Of a DNA stretch of 64,000 nt, positions 35,933 to 45,299 are shown one piece after another. The stretch comes from Microbacterium sp. 70-16 (GTDB lineage Bacteria > Actinomycetota > Actinomycetes > Actinomycetales > Microbacteriaceae), in the NCBI RefSeq assembly GCF_001898315.1, contig NZ_MKTQ01000014.1, positions 533,087 to 597,086 on the forward strand, in the 5' to 3' direction. The position numbers and the translations under genes are program-made. The notes beneath the pieces are model-generated. The model saw only the letters and a list, made by a program, of their open reading frames with translations, searched no databases and was not told where the DNA came from. Within the stretch, counting starts at the first letter, position 1; the number at the start of each line of letters is the position of its first letter.

Positions 35933-38038
35933 GTGGCCACGAAGACGCGTACCGCTTCCCCCGACCCAGCAACCGCTGCCGCCGTCACGCTGCGCAGCCT
36001 GACGCAGATCCCGTTGCGGCCGGCGGACGCATGGCAGCCCGACGCCGACACGCGCACGGGGCGCATCCCACTCGCCCTGCCGCGCCCGATCGCCCCCGAT
36101 GCGCGGTTTCGCCCGTCGGCGTTCTCGGGTGAGGCGCTGCCGTTCCAGGTGACCGCATTCCGCGAGGGTCATGACCTCATCGGCGTGCACGTGAGGCTGT
36201 TCTCGCCATCCGGTGTCGAGTCGCTGCACCGTCTCGAACCCCTGCGCGACGGCTTCGACCGCTGGCGCACGCTCATCGCCCCCGGCGAGCAGGGAGTGTG
36301 GCGCTTCCGCTTCGAAGGGTTCGCCGACGACTTCGCGACGTGGGAGCACGCGGCCGACCTGAAGATCGCGGCCGGCGTCGACGCGCCGCTCATGCGCGAG
36401 ATGGGCGCCCTGCTGCTCGACCGCGCGCGCAAGCAGAAAGACCGGGATGCCGCGCAGCGGCGCACGCTGACCGCGGCATCCGCAGCCCTGCGCGACCCAC
36501 AGACGAGCGACGACGACGCCCTGCTGATCGTCCGCGACGAGACCATCGCGACGTACTTCCGCGACCGCCCGCTGCAGTCGCTGCTCACGATCGGCGACGA
36601 GCACGAACTGCTCGTCGAGCGGGAACGGGCCGGCGTCGGCGCCTGGTACGAGTTCTTCCCCCGTTCGGAAGGAGCCAAGCGGCTCAAGGACGGCACGATC
36701 AAGAGCGGTACGTTCCGCACCGCGACCAAGCGCCTGCCCGCCGTCGCCGCGATGGGCTTCGACGTCCTGTACCTGCCGCCCATCCACCCGATCGGCGAAG
36801 TGAACCGCAAGGGCCCCAACAACACGCTGACGACCGGCCCCGGCGACCCCGGATCGCCCTGGGCGATCGGCTCGGCGGCGGGCGGTCACGACACCGTGCA
36901 CCCTGACCTGGGCTCTCTCGCCGACTTCCGCGCGTTCGTGCGCGCTGCCCGCAGTGAGGGGCTCGAGGTCGCGCTCGACCTCGCCCTGCAGGCGGCGCCC
37001 GACCACCCGTGGGTCGCCGCGCACCCGGAGTGGTTCACGACACTGCCGGACGGCTCGATCGCCTACGCCGAGAACCCGCCGAAGAAGTATCAGGACATCT
37101 ACCCGATCAACTTCGACAACGACCCCGAAGGCATCCGCGCCGAAGTCCTCCGTGTCGTCCGGCACTGGATCGCGCAGGGCGTCAAGATCTTCCGCGTCGA
37201 CAACCCGCACACCAAGCCGCTGCAGTTCTGGGAATGGCTGATCGCCACCGTCACGGGCGAGCACCCCGACGTCGTGTTCCTCGCCGAGGCGTTCACACGG
37301 CCCGCTCCGCTGCTGGGTCTCGCGCAGGTCGGATTCCAGCAGAGCTACTCGTACTTCACGTGGCGCAACACCAAGGCAGAGCTCGAGGAGTTCCTGACCT
37401 GGATCTCCGACGAGACGGCCGACATCATGCGGCCGAACCTGTTCGTCAACACTCCCGACATCCTCACCGAGTACCTGCAGTACGGCGGTCGCCCGGCCTA
37501 CAAGATCCGCGCGGCGCTCGCCGCGACCGCGGGCGCGTCCTACGGCGTGTACGCGGGGTACGAGCTGATCGAGAACGTCGCCCGGCCCGGGTCGGAAGAG
37601 AACATCGACAACGAGAAGTACGAGTACAAGCTGCGGGACTGGGCGGCGGCGGATGCCGCGGGCACGACCCTCGCCCCTTATCTGACCCGCCTCAATGAGA
37701 TCCGCCGCGCCCACCCGGCCCTGCGCCAGTTGCGCGGACTGACACTGCACTGGAGCGACGACGACGCGATCCTCGTGTTCAGCAAGCACATCCCGGGTGC
37801 ACTGACCGCGTCGGGTGAGCCCGACACGATCCTCGTCGTGGCCAACGTCGATCCGCATTCGACGCGGCAGACGACTGTCCACCTCGACTCGACCGTGTGG
37901 GGCGTCCCGCGCGGCGACGACTACGAGGTCGAGGATCTGATCACCGGCGCCACCTGGACCTGGAACCAGGATGCGTTCGTGCGCCTCGATGCCTTCTACG
38001 AACCCGTCCACATCCTCCACGTCAAGGAGTCACGATGA
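35933..38038 (+). CDS. glgE: Alpha-1,4-glucan:maltose-1-phosphate maltosyltransferase GlgE
   Basis: Extends alpha-glucan with maltose from maltose 1-phosphate. 701 residues (GlgE1-type). The N-terminal domain has FQVTAFREGHDLIGVHVRL. The GH13_3 catalytic domain shows FDVLYLPPIHPIGEVNRKGPNN, FRVDNPHTKPLQFWEWLI with the nucleophile Asp (D-N-P-H-T-K-P), and FLAEAFTRP with the acid Glu. The C-terminal beta domain ends with GDDYEVEDLITGATWTWNQD. The stop overlaps glgB (ATGA). The kinase or synthase supplying maltose 1-phosphate (Pep2/Mak with TreS, or GlgM) is not in the window. Confidence 0.95.
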   Translation: MATKTRTASPDPATAAAVTLRSLTQIPLRPADAWQPDADTRTGRIPLALPRPIAPDARFRPSAFSGEALPFQVTAFREGHDLIGVHVRLFSPSGVESLHRLEPLRDGFDRWRTLIAPGEQGVWRFRFEGFADDFATWEHAADLKIAAGVDAPLMREMGALLLDRARKQKDRDAAQRRTLTAASAALRDPQTSDDDALLIVRDETIATYFRDRPLQSLLTIGDEHELLVERERAGVGAWYEFFPRSEGAKRLKDGTIKSGTFRTATKRLPAVAAMGFDVLYLPPIHPIGEVNRKGPNNTLTTGPGDPGSPWAIGSAAGGHDTVHPDLGSLADFRAFVRAARSEGLEVALDLALQAAPDHPWVAAHPEWFTTLPDGSIAYAENPPKKYQDIYPINFDNDPEGIRAEVLRVVRHWIAQGVKIFRVDNPHTKPLQFWEWLIATVTGEHPDVVFLAEAFTRPAPLLGLAQVGFQQSYSYFTWRNTKAELEEFLTWISDETADIMRPNLFVNTPDILTEYLQYGGRPAYKIRAALAATAGASYGVYAGYELIENVARPGSEENIDNEKYEYKLRDWAAADAAGTTLAPYLTRLNEIRRAHPALRQLRGLTLHWSDDDAILVFSKHIPGALTASGEPDTILVVANVDPHSTRQTTVHLDSTVWGVPRGDDYEVEDLITGATWTWNQDAFVRLDAFYEPVHILHVKESR

Positions 38039-40173
38039 GCAGCGTTTCCGACGAGGTCCTGGATGCCGTCGCGGCGGGGTCGTACTACGCGCCGCACGAC
38101 ATCCTGGGGCCCCACCAGCAGCAGGACGGCTCGTGGGTCATCCGCGCGCGACGCCCCATGGCACAGACGGTGACCGCGGTCGCGGACGACGGTGTCGAGA
38201 TCCCCCTTCAGCACGTCCGCAGCGGTGTGTGGGAGGGCGCGGCGGCCACGCGGCCGAACGCGTACGAGCTCGTCGCGACCTACGACGGAGCGCCCGACTT
38301 CCGCGTCGACGACCCGTACCGTCATCTGCCGACGCTCGGTGATGTCGACCAGTACCTCATCGGCGAAGGCCGCCACGAGCAGCTGTGGGACGCCCTCGGC
38401 GCGCACGTGCGCCACTACCCGGGCGTCAGCGGCGTGTCGTTCTCGGTATGGGCACCGCACGCGCAGGCGGTGCGTGTCACCGGTGACTTCAATTCGTGGG
38501 ACGGCGCGTCGCACGCGATGCGCAGCCTCGGCTCGGTCGGCGTGTGGGAGCTTTTCGTGCCGGGCCTTGCCGCCGGCACGACGTACAAGTACGAGATCCT
38601 CACGCCGCACGGAGGGTGGATCCTCAAGGCAGACCCGATGGCGCAATGGGCCGAGGTGCCGCCGGCGACGGCATCCGTCGTCACCGAGAGCGCCTACGAG
38701 TGGGCCGACGACGAGTGGATGACGGCGCGCGCGCAGCGCTCCCCCGCCGACCAGCCGATGTCGACGTATGAGTTGCACCTCGGATCGTGGCGCCCCGGGC
38801 TCGGCTACCGCGACGCGGCCGACCAGCTCGTCGACTACCTCACCGAGGTCGGCTACACGCACGTCGAGTTCCTGCCGCTCGCCGAGCACCCCTTCGGCGG
38901 GTCGTGGGGCTACCAGGTGTCGGGGTACTACGCCCCCACGAGCCGCTTCGGCACGCCCGACGACCTGCGCTACCTCATCGATCGCCTGCACCAGGCCGGT
39001 TTCGGCGTGATCATGGACTGGGTGCCCGGACACTTCCCGAAGGATGCCTTCGCCCTGGCCCGCTTCGACGGCGAGGCCCTCTATGAGCACCCCGACCCGC
39101 GCCGCGGCGAGCACAAGGACTGGGGCACGCTCATCTTCGACTACGGCCGCAACGAGGTGCGCAACTTCCTCGTCGCCAACGCGCTGTACTGGCTCGAGGA
39201 GTTCCACGTCGACGGCCTGCGCGTCGACGCCGTCGCCTCGATGCTGTACCTGGACTACTCGCGCAAGGACGGCGAGTGGGAGCCGAACATCTACGGCGGC
39301 CGCGAGAACCTCGAGGCGATCCGGTTCCTGCAGGAGGTCACCGCGACGGCCTACAAGCGCTACCCGGGCATCGCGATGATCGCGGAGGAATCGACCAGCT
39401 ACCCCGGTGTCACGGCGCCGACGGACTTCGGCGGGCTCGGGTTCGGGTTCAAGTGGAACATGGGCTGGATGAACGACTCGCTCGTGTACATGCAGCGTGA
39501 CCCGATGTACCGGTCACACCACGAGGGTGAGCTGTCGTTCTCGTTCGTGTACGCGTTCAGCGAGCACTTCATCCTGCCGATCAGCCACGACGAGGTCGTG
39601 CACGGCAAGGGCAGTCTTTTCAACCGGATGCCGGGCGACCACTGGCAGAAGCTCGCCAACACTCGCGCGTTCCTCGCCTACATGTGGGGCCACCCGGGCA
39701 AGCAGCTGCTGTTCATGGGTCAGGACTTCGGGCAGCTGTCGGAATGGTCGGAGAACCGGGCGCTGGACTGGTGGATGCTCGACCAGCCGCCGCACCGGCA
39801 GCTGCTGGAGTTCGTCGGAGCGCTCAACCGCGTGTACAAGGAGCACGCGCCGCTGTGGTCACGTGACGACGACGGCAACGCCTTCCGGCGACTGGGCGCG
39901 CCGTACTGGAACACGAATGTCATCGCGTTCAGCCGGGTCGACCACCACGGCAACACGGTCGTCGTCGTGTGCAACTTCTCCGGCGAGCCGATCCGCGACT
40001 ATCCGCTCGACCTGCCCGAGGCCGGCGAGTGGGTCGAGCTGCTCAACTCGGATGCGCAGCAGTACGGCGGCTCCGGTGTCGGCAACTTCGGAGCAGTGCA
40101 CGCTGACGAGAACGGTCGCGCCACGATGGTGCTGCCGCCGCTCGGCGTGCTCTGGCTCGGGCACAGCGCCTGA
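38035..40173 (+). CDS. glgB: 1,4-alpha-glucan branching enzyme
   Basis: Introduces alpha-1,6 branches into linear glucan made by GlgE. 712 residues. N1/CBM48 domains (about 1-215), then the GH13_9 core: ELHLGSWRPGLGYR, YTHVEFLPLAEHPFGGSWGYQ, FGVIMDWVPGHFPKDAF, the nucleophile Asp in DGLRVDAVASMLYLDYSR, the acid Glu in IAEESTSYPGVT and the third Asp in LPISHDEVVHGKGS. The C-terminal beta domain follows. Translationally coupled to glgE by ATGA. Confidence 0.96.
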   Translation: MSSVSDEVLDAVAAGSYYAPHDILGPHQQQDGSWVIRARRPMAQTVTAVADDGVEIPLQHVRSGVWEGAAATRPNAYELVATYDGAPDFRVDDPYRHLPTLGDVDQYLIGEGRHEQLWDALGAHVRHYPGVSGVSFSVWAPHAQAVRVTGDFNSWDGASHAMRSLGSVGVWELFVPGLAAGTTYKYEILTPHGGWILKADPMAQWAEVPPATASVVTESAYEWADDEWMTARAQRSPADQPMSTYELHLGSWRPGLGYRDAADQLVDYLTEVGYTHVEFLPLAEHPFGGSWGYQVSGYYAPTSRFGTPDDLRYLIDRLHQAGFGVIMDWVPGHFPKDAFALARFDGEALYEHPDPRRGEHKDWGTLIFDYGRNEVRNFLVANALYWLEEFHVDGLRVDAVASMLYLDYSRKDGEWEPNIYGGRENLEAIRFLQEVTATAYKRYPGIAMIAEESTSYPGVTAPTDFGGLGFGFKWNMGWMNDSLVYMQRDPMYRSHHEGELSFSFVYAFSEHFILPISHDEVVHGKGSLFNRMPGDHWQKLANTRAFLAYMWGHPGKQLLFMGQDFGQLSEWSENRALDWWMLDQPPHRQLLEFVGALNRVYKEHAPLWSRDDDGNAFRRLGAPYWNTNVIAFSRVDHHGNTVVVVCNFSGEPIRDYPLDLPEAGEWVELLNSDAQQYGGSGVGNFGAVHADENGRATMVLPPLGVLWLGHSA

Positions 40174-40184
40174 GCGCTCGCCCG

Positions 40185-41129
40185 TCAGAACAGCAGCGAA
40201 GCGAGGCGTCCGCGAGCGCGCAGGACGCGCGCGTCGCTGTCGCCGACGAGGGCGAACAGCTCGAGCAGGCGCTCGCGCACGGGGGCACGCTCGTCGGACG
40301 GAAGCGCGGCGAACAGATCCAGCAGTCGTCCGAACGCGTCGTCGACGTGTCCGCCCGCGAGGTCGAGATCTGCGACCGCGAACTGGGCCGCGACGTCGGT
40401 CGGCGCCGCGGCGGCCGCGGCACGGGCCTCCTGCAGGTCAAGATGCTGAACGCGCTCGAGCAGACGCACCTGACCGAGCCCGGCACGGGCCTGCTCGTCA
40501 CGCGGGTCTTCCGCCAGGGCAGCCTCGTACGCGTTGACGGCGCGCGCGTAGTCGCCCGCCTCGATCGCGTCGAACGCCTCCTGGTGATGCGGCGGCAACA
40601 CCTCTTCGGCGGTGTCGGATGCCTCGGCATCCGCCGCACCGGTCGGCACGACGCCGGTCACACCTTGCTGCGCCGCCAGCTGCAGCAGCTGCGCGAAGAC
40701 CTCGCGCACCTGCTGCTCGGGCACCGCGCCGGTGAACAGCGGCACGGGCTGCCCGGCGACGAGAGCGACGACCATCGGGATCGACTGCGCGCGGAAGCCC
40801 TGCGCCAACTGCGGGTTGGCGTCGACGTCGACCTTGGCCAGCACGAGACGTCCGCCGAGTTCGGTGACGACCTTCTCGAGAATCGGGCTGAGCTGCTTGC
40901 ACGGGCCGCACCACTCCGCCCACAGGTCGACGACGACGGGAACCGAGCGCGATAGCTCGAGGACCTGTCCGAACGTGGCGTCGGTCACATCGAACACGAG
41001 CGCCGGTGCGCCCGTCGCACCCGTCGCCCCCGACTCGCCGGCGGGCGCGTCTGCGGCGGCCCCGCGTGAACGCAGCGCAGACAGGTCGACGGCGCCGCGC
41101 AGGACGGCTCCAGGACGGGCATCGCTCAT
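40185..41129 (-). CDS. Thioredoxin-domain protein with TPR-like tail (CnoX/YbbN-like)
   Basis: 314 residues. An Ala/Gly-rich N-terminal extension (1-42) is followed by a thioredoxin fold with WCGPC at 73-77 and the cis-Pro in SIPMVVAL. The second half is helical with TPR-like repeats (HHQEAFDAIEAGDYARAVNAYEAALAEDPRDEQARAGLGQ). This is the layout of CnoX/YbbN, a redox co-chaperone. The CxxC is intact, as in oxidoreductase-active members. The start codon shares one base with the stop of the membrane-protein gene (TAATG). Confidence 0.88.
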   Translation of the reverse strand: MSDARPGAVLRGAVDLSALRSRGAAADAPAGESGATGATGAPALVFDVTDATFGQVLELSRSVPVVVDLWAEWCGPCKQLSPILEKVVTELGGRLVLAKVDVDANPQLAQGFRAQSIPMVVALVAGQPVPLFTGAVPEQQVREVFAQLLQLAAQQGVTGVVPTGAADAEASDTAEEVLPPHHQEAFDAIEAGDYARAVNAYEAALAEDPRDEQARAGLGQVRLLERVQHLDLQEARAAAAAAPTDVAAQFAVADLDLAGGHVDDAFGRLLDLFAALPSDERAPVRERLLELFALVGDSDARVLRARGRLASLLF

Positions 41130-43000
41130 TATTCGATCACCTTCGCGTCGAGGATGGACGAGGAGTAGCCCAGGAGCGTGATGCGCTCCTTCGAGCTCTG
41201 GCTCGGGACGAAGAAGAACAGCTGGTCGGCGTACGTCGTCGTGAAGCCGGTGGACGACTGCGAGACGCCGGTGAGCGTCTGCACGACCGGGTTGTTGTCG
41301 AGCTTGATCACGGCCTCGCTGTTCGTCGGTGTGACGGAGTCGCGGTCGTACACGGTGACGACGACGATCGCGCCCGAGTCCAGCGTCGCGAGCGCCACCG
41401 GCGCGGCGGTGCCGCCTTCGGCTGAGAATGTGAGCGATCCCGTCTCGGCGCCGGTCTCGTTGAAGGTCGCGAGGCGCGTGGTGCGGTTGTCGTCGAGGCT
41501 CTTGATGAACGCGTCGTCGTCGGTGTCGAACAGGCTCGCATACTCGCTGCTGTCGGCGTTGGTGAGCACGTCGGCGTAGGCAGCCGCGAGGGCGTCGGGC
41601 GCAAGAGTGAGGAACGGCGAGTCCGGAAGGATCGGAATCGCGCCCACGTAGGGCGGAGCGAGCTTGAGCGTCGTGTCGGAGGTCAGCTGCGCGATGTCGG
41701 TGACCTTGTACTCCGACCAGGGATCCTGCTGGGTCACGCTCATCATGACGTCGGCGCCGCCATCGGTACCCGGCGCGACCGCGAAGAACGTGCGCGGCCA
41801 CTCGTCGTTCGCCTCCGGCAGCACGACCTGCAGCGTTCCGTCCGGGATCGCGGGAAGCGCCGTCTGGTCGGACAGTGAGCCGCGCAGGACGTAGTTGGTC
41901 TCGCGGACGGCGAGGGCGGTGCCGTCCAGCCGCGTCGCGGCTGCGGTCGCGTCCATCGCGTCGTCGGCGGCGGCGACCGCCGTGGCGACCCGGCTCACGA
42001 TGCGTTCGGCCTGCGCCTGCGTCACGACCGGGCTGCCCTGATCTTCGGGCACGACGATCGACGGCGTCGCAGACGGCGTCGGCGACGGCGCAAGATCCGG
42101 CCAGGCATCGGCGGAGCACCCGGTGAACAGCAACGCCGAGACGGCGACGGCGGGCACGGCGATGAAAGCGCGCGATCCGCGCGTGCGTCGCGTGAGCTTC
42201 TTGGCATCCGGCGTCGCGCTGATGACGCCCTTGTCTTCGCTCTCGATCGCGACGTTGATCGGCTCGGTGGTCGGCACCGGCAGACCCTTCCGGCGCGGCC
42301 CGCGCGCTCGGCGCGCGTGGCGCACGCCCAGGATGTACAGCACGATGCCGACGGCCAGCACGATCGCGCCGCCCACGATCAAGGGGCCCGCCCACGGCGT
42401 GGAGTTGTGCACCGGCCAGGTGATGCTCAGCGACTGCGGCGCCGGAGCAGACCCGTCGGTCGCGACGAGCAGACTCATCTCGGCCGGCAGCTGCAGAGTC
42501 GCGATGAGCACGTCGTCCTGCTGGAACTCGTCGAGCCAGAGGTCGGAGCCGACGGGGCTCAGCGCCGCGGCATCCGCACTCGTCGCGTCATCACCGGTCG
42601 TGGCGTCGCCGGTTGTCGTGTCGTCCGTGGTGGTGTCGTCTGTGGTGGCGGCGTCGTCCGTCACGGTGTCATCCGTCACGGTGGCCGCGACAGAGTCGGA
42701 GACGATCTGATCGTCAGCCAGCGTCACGTGCGTGTAGTCGGACTTCGCGAGCCACGCCGCCATGTCGGCGGTGCGACCGTAGGCGGCGAAGATCGCGCCG
42801 TCCTCCTGCACCCGCAGCGTCTGCGATCCCTCGTGGCTGTTCAGGACGCCGCCATCGATGAGCACATATGGCGCATCGCCGCTGACCTCGATCTGCTGGC
42901 TCTCGGTTGTCGGCCCCTCGAAGATCGTGCGCTGGGCGATGCCGGCACCGATCATGAGAGCGGCCAGCACGAAGGCGGCCACAGCCCAGACGAAACGCAC
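41129..43000 (-). CDS. Large membrane protein with internal lipobox-like segment and TDD repeats, function unknown
   Basis: 623 residues, family not recognised. Segment 1 (5-22) is an N-terminal membrane anchor. Residues 101-141 form a low-complexity Thr/Asp tract (TDD units). Segment 2 (204-225) is a second membrane helix followed by a basic loop (RHARRARGPRRKG). Segment 3 (279-294) follows RRTRGSR and ends LLFTGC at Cys295, a textbook lipobox, after which a Pro/Ser/Thr linker and a large soluble domain begin. It looks like a membrane protein fused in frame to a complete lipoprotein precursor. The thioredoxin gene is coupled downstream. Confidence 0.8.
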   Translation of the reverse strand: MRFVWAVAAFVLAALMIGAGIAQRTIFEGPTTESQQIEVSGDAPYVLIDGGVLNSHEGSQTLRVQEDGAIFAAYGRTADMAAWLAKSDYTHVTLADDQIVSDSVAATVTDDTVTDDAATTDDTTTDDTTTGDATTGDDATSADAAALSPVGSDLWLDEFQQDDVLIATLQLPAEMSLLVATDGSAPAPQSLSITWPVHNSTPWAGPLIVGGAIVLAVGIVLYILGVRHARRARGPRRKGLPVPTTEPINVAIESEDKGVISATPDAKKLTRRTRGSRAFIAVPAVAVSALLFTGCSADAWPDLAPSPTPSATPSIVVPEDQGSPVVTQAQAERIVSRVATAVAAADDAMDATAAATRLDGTALAVRETNYVLRGSLSDQTALPAIPDGTLQVVLPEANDEWPRTFFAVAPGTDGGADVMMSVTQQDPWSEYKVTDIAQLTSDTTLKLAPPYVGAIPILPDSPFLTLAPDALAAAYADVLTNADSSEYASLFDTDDDAFIKSLDDNRTTRLATFNETGAETGSLTFSAEGGTAAPVALATLDSGAIVVVTVYDRDSVTPTNSEAVIKLDNNPVVQTLTGVSQSSTGFTTTYADQLFFFVPSQSSKERITLLGYSSSILDAKVIE

Positions 43001-43175
43001 GAATCACACCTTCCCGCGCCCCGGTCGGGTCCAGTTGGGTCCAGGGCGCGCACACTCGACGTTCCAGACTAGCGAAGACGACCTGAACGTGGCGTGGGAA
43101 GGACCAGCCTGCACGGTTTCGACGTACCGCGTGCGTATCCTGGCAACACTGTTCCGTACACCCGGGAGACCTCGC

Positions 43176-44255
43176 GTGAAGCTGCACAATCCGTTCCGCA
43201 CGGCGCTGATCGCCACGCTCGGCGTCGGCGTCGGCATCCTCGTCATCACGAGCATCGAGTCGCTCTCGACGATCCTCCTCTACGTCGGAACGGCGCTGTT
43301 CCTCGCGCTCGGCCTCGATCCGCTGGTCTCGTGGCTCGAGCGGCGGGGCCTGCCGCGCTGGGCCGCGCTGCTGATCACGTTCGTCGTGGTGCTCGCCGTC
43401 TTCGCCGGGATCATCCTCATCATCGTCCCCGTCTTGGTCGGGCAGATCTCGCAGTTGGTCGTACAGATCCAGAGACTCGTCCAGTCGGCCATCAATCAGG
43501 ACTGGAACCCCGTCGAAGAAGTCAGCAACTGGCTGCACGAGCAGTTCCCCGCACTCGATGTCGACCAGGTCTTCCAGTACATCGAGAACTGGTACAGCTC
43601 GCTCGATCTCGGCCAGGTCGGCAGCGCTGCCGGCACCGCCCTGATCGATATCGGTGCGGGGATCATCGCGGGGTTCACCGGGGCGATCATCGTCCTGATC
43701 CTGACGATCTACTTCACGGCATCCACACCCAACCTCAAGACGGCGGTGGCGCAGCTCGTGCCGGCATCCAAGCGAGCCCGGTTCGTCGACCTCTCCGACC
43801 AGATCACGGCGTCGGTCGGCTTCTACGTCATGGGGCAGGTGTCGCTCGGCGTCATCAACGGCGTGCTCAGCGCGATCTTCCTCTCGATCATCCAGGCGCC
43901 GTTCCCTGCTGTGCTCGCCGTCGTCGCGTTCTTCTTCTCGTTGATCCCGCTGGTGGGAACGCTCACCGGCTCGGCGATCATCATCCTCACGTGCCTGATC
44001 CCGGGGCTGGGCTCACCGCTGACGGCGCTCGTGGCCCTCATCTGGTACGCGATCTACATGCAGGTGGAGGCCTACGTGCTCTCGCCGCGCATCATGAACC
44101 GCGCCGTGTCGGTGCCCGGCGCCGTCGTCGTCATCGCCGCTCTCGCGGGCGGTTCGCTGCTGGGTCTTCTCGGCGCCCTCGTCGCGATCCCGATCGCGGC
44201 GAGCATCCTGATCATCTACCGCCAGGTGATCGTCCCGCAGCAGAACGAGCGTTGA
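43176..44255 (+). CDS. AI-2E family transporter (PerM-like)
   Basis: 359-residue polytopic membrane protein. About eight hydrophobic segments, the central amphipathic region (VVQIQRLVQSAINQDWNPVEEVSNWLHEQF) and the conserved PF01594 end: ASVGFYVMGQVSLGVINGVL, FSLIPLVGTLTGSAI, YMQVEAYVLSPRIMNRAVSVP. Substrates of this family are diverse and mostly unknown; a link to AI-2 should not be assumed. The start is GTG 43176 with CGGGAG upstream. The gene is single, closed by a hairpin. Confidence 0.9.
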   Translation: MKLHNPFRTALIATLGVGVGILVITSIESLSTILLYVGTALFLALGLDPLVSWLERRGLPRWAALLITFVVVLAVFAGIILIIVPVLVGQISQLVVQIQRLVQSAINQDWNPVEEVSNWLHEQFPALDVDQVFQYIENWYSSLDLGQVGSAAGTALIDIGAGIIAGFTGAIIVLILTIYFTASTPNLKTAVAQLVPASKRARFVDLSDQITASVGFYVMGQVSLGVINGVLSAIFLSIIQAPFPAVLAVVAFFFSLIPLVGTLTGSAIIILTCLIPGLGSPLTALVALIWYAIYMQVEAYVLSPRIMNRAVSVPGAVVVIAALAGGSLLGLLGALVAIPIAASILIIYRQVIVPQQNER

Positions 44256-44258
44256 CGC

Positions 44259-44302
44259 GACCCGGATCACTGCCGCGCAGCGGCATTGATGCGGGCCGGG
44301 TC
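44259..44302. terminator. Nested hairpins between convergent genes (bidirectional terminator)
   Basis: Outer arms GACCCGG/CCGGGTC (44259-44265, 44296-44302) enclose TGCCGC-GCA-GCGGCA (44271-44285). It fills the 49-bp gap between the AI-2E transporter and the hydrolase gene. There are no T-runs. Confidence 0.5.
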
Positions 44303-44304
44303 CG

Positions 44305-45012
44305 CTACTCCCACTCGGTCGGCAACGGCAGCGCGTCAGCGTTGACGGCGGCCACGATCTCGGTGAGCACACGCCGGGTCTGGGTCTCGCCCACCCACAG
44401 GTGCTTGCCGCCTTCGACGGGGACCAGCGTGGCATCCGGCACCGCAGCGAACCGCTCACGAGCCTCGTCCGGTCGCAGATAGTCGTCGAACTCGGGGATC
44501 ACGACGACCATGCGGCGGTCATCGCCCGCCCACGCCGCAACCTCTTCGGCGGTGGTGCGGTGCAGCGGCGGCGACAGCAGGATGACACCCTCGATGTCGT
44601 GGTCGCGGCCGTACTTGAGCGCGAGTTCGGTGCCGAACGACCAGCCCAGCAGCCAGGGCCTGGGCAGCCCGCGCTCGCGTACGAAATCCATCGCCGCCGC
44701 GACGTCGAACGACTCGGAACGACCCCCGTCGAACGCACCGTCGCTCGTGCCGCGCGGTGACGAGGTGCCGCGCGTGTTGAACCGCAGCACAGCGAGGTCG
44801 GCGAGGGCGGGCAGACGTCCGGCTGCCTTCCGCAGGATGTGCGAATCCATGAAGCCGCCCGCCGTCGGCAGCGGGTGCAGCGTCACGAGCGTCGCGACCG
44901 GCTCGGCATCCAGCGGCAGTGCGAGCTCGCCGACGAGCATCAGACCGTCGAGCGTCTGCAGCTCGATGTCTTCGCGGCGCGCGGGCAGCGTCACAGGTCC
45001 ACGGATCTCCAT
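44305..45012 (-). CDS. Alpha/beta hydrolase
   Basis: 235 residues. The nucleophile elbow GWSFG (PWLLGWSFGTELALKYG) lies near residue 120. An oxyanion region LHPLPTAGGFMDS, a catalytic Asp candidate in VIPEFDDYLRP and a His in VEGGKHLWVGE complete the triad pattern. It resembles the small dienelactone hydrolase-like/YcjY group; the substrate is unknown. It lies one base from the zinc-ribbon gene upstream, so the two are probably co-transcribed. Confidence 0.87.
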   Translation of the reverse strand: MEIRGPVTLPARREDIELQTLDGLMLVGELALPLDAEPVATLVTLHPLPTAGGFMDSHILRKAAGRLPALADLAVLRFNTRGTSSPRGTSDGAFDGGRSESFDVAAAMDFVRERGLPRPWLLGWSFGTELALKYGRDHDIEGVILLSPPLHRTTAEEVAAWAGDDRRMVVVIPEFDDYLRPDEARERFAAVPDATLVPVEGGKHLWVGETQTRRVLTEIVAAVNADALPLPTEWE

Positions 45013-45013
45013 C

Positions 45014-45295
45014 TCAGCCGATCCTCCAGCAAGCGGTGTGCCAATGGCGCCGTGCGGCCAGGTCGGCCGCGTCGCCGAGGACGCCGTCGGCGCGCCACAC
45101 CACGACGTGTGCGACGCCCGGCGCGACTTCGCGACCGCAGCCCGGGCACGTGTACGACTTCTGCGCTTGCGGGGCGCCCACCGGCTGCACGGTCCAGGTC
45201 ACGCCGCGGCGTTCTTCGGTGCGCTTCCAGCCGCTCAGCAGGCGGTCGAAGGACTCGTCGTCGGGTGTGGGACGACGGCGGTTCGCGCGGGGCAT
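45014..45295 (-). CDS. Small zinc-ribbon-like protein
   Basis: 93 residues. An Arg-rich N-terminus (MPRANRRRPTPDDESFDRLLSGW) precedes SYTCPGCGREVAPGVAHVVVW, and the C-terminus is HWHTACW. Cys50, Cys53, a His and Cys89 can form a treble-clef or zinc-ribbon site. Relatives are often mislabelled ATP/GTP-binding protein; I see no P-loop. It lies between the transglycosylase gene (4-base gap) and the hydrolase gene. A nucleic-acid-binding role is possible but unproven. Confidence 0.78.
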   Translation of the reverse strand: MPRANRRRPTPDDESFDRLLSGWKRTEERRGVTWTVQPVGAPQAQKSYTCPGCGREVAPGVAHVVVWRADGVLGDAADLAARRHWHTACWRIG

Positions 45296-45299
45296 CGAC

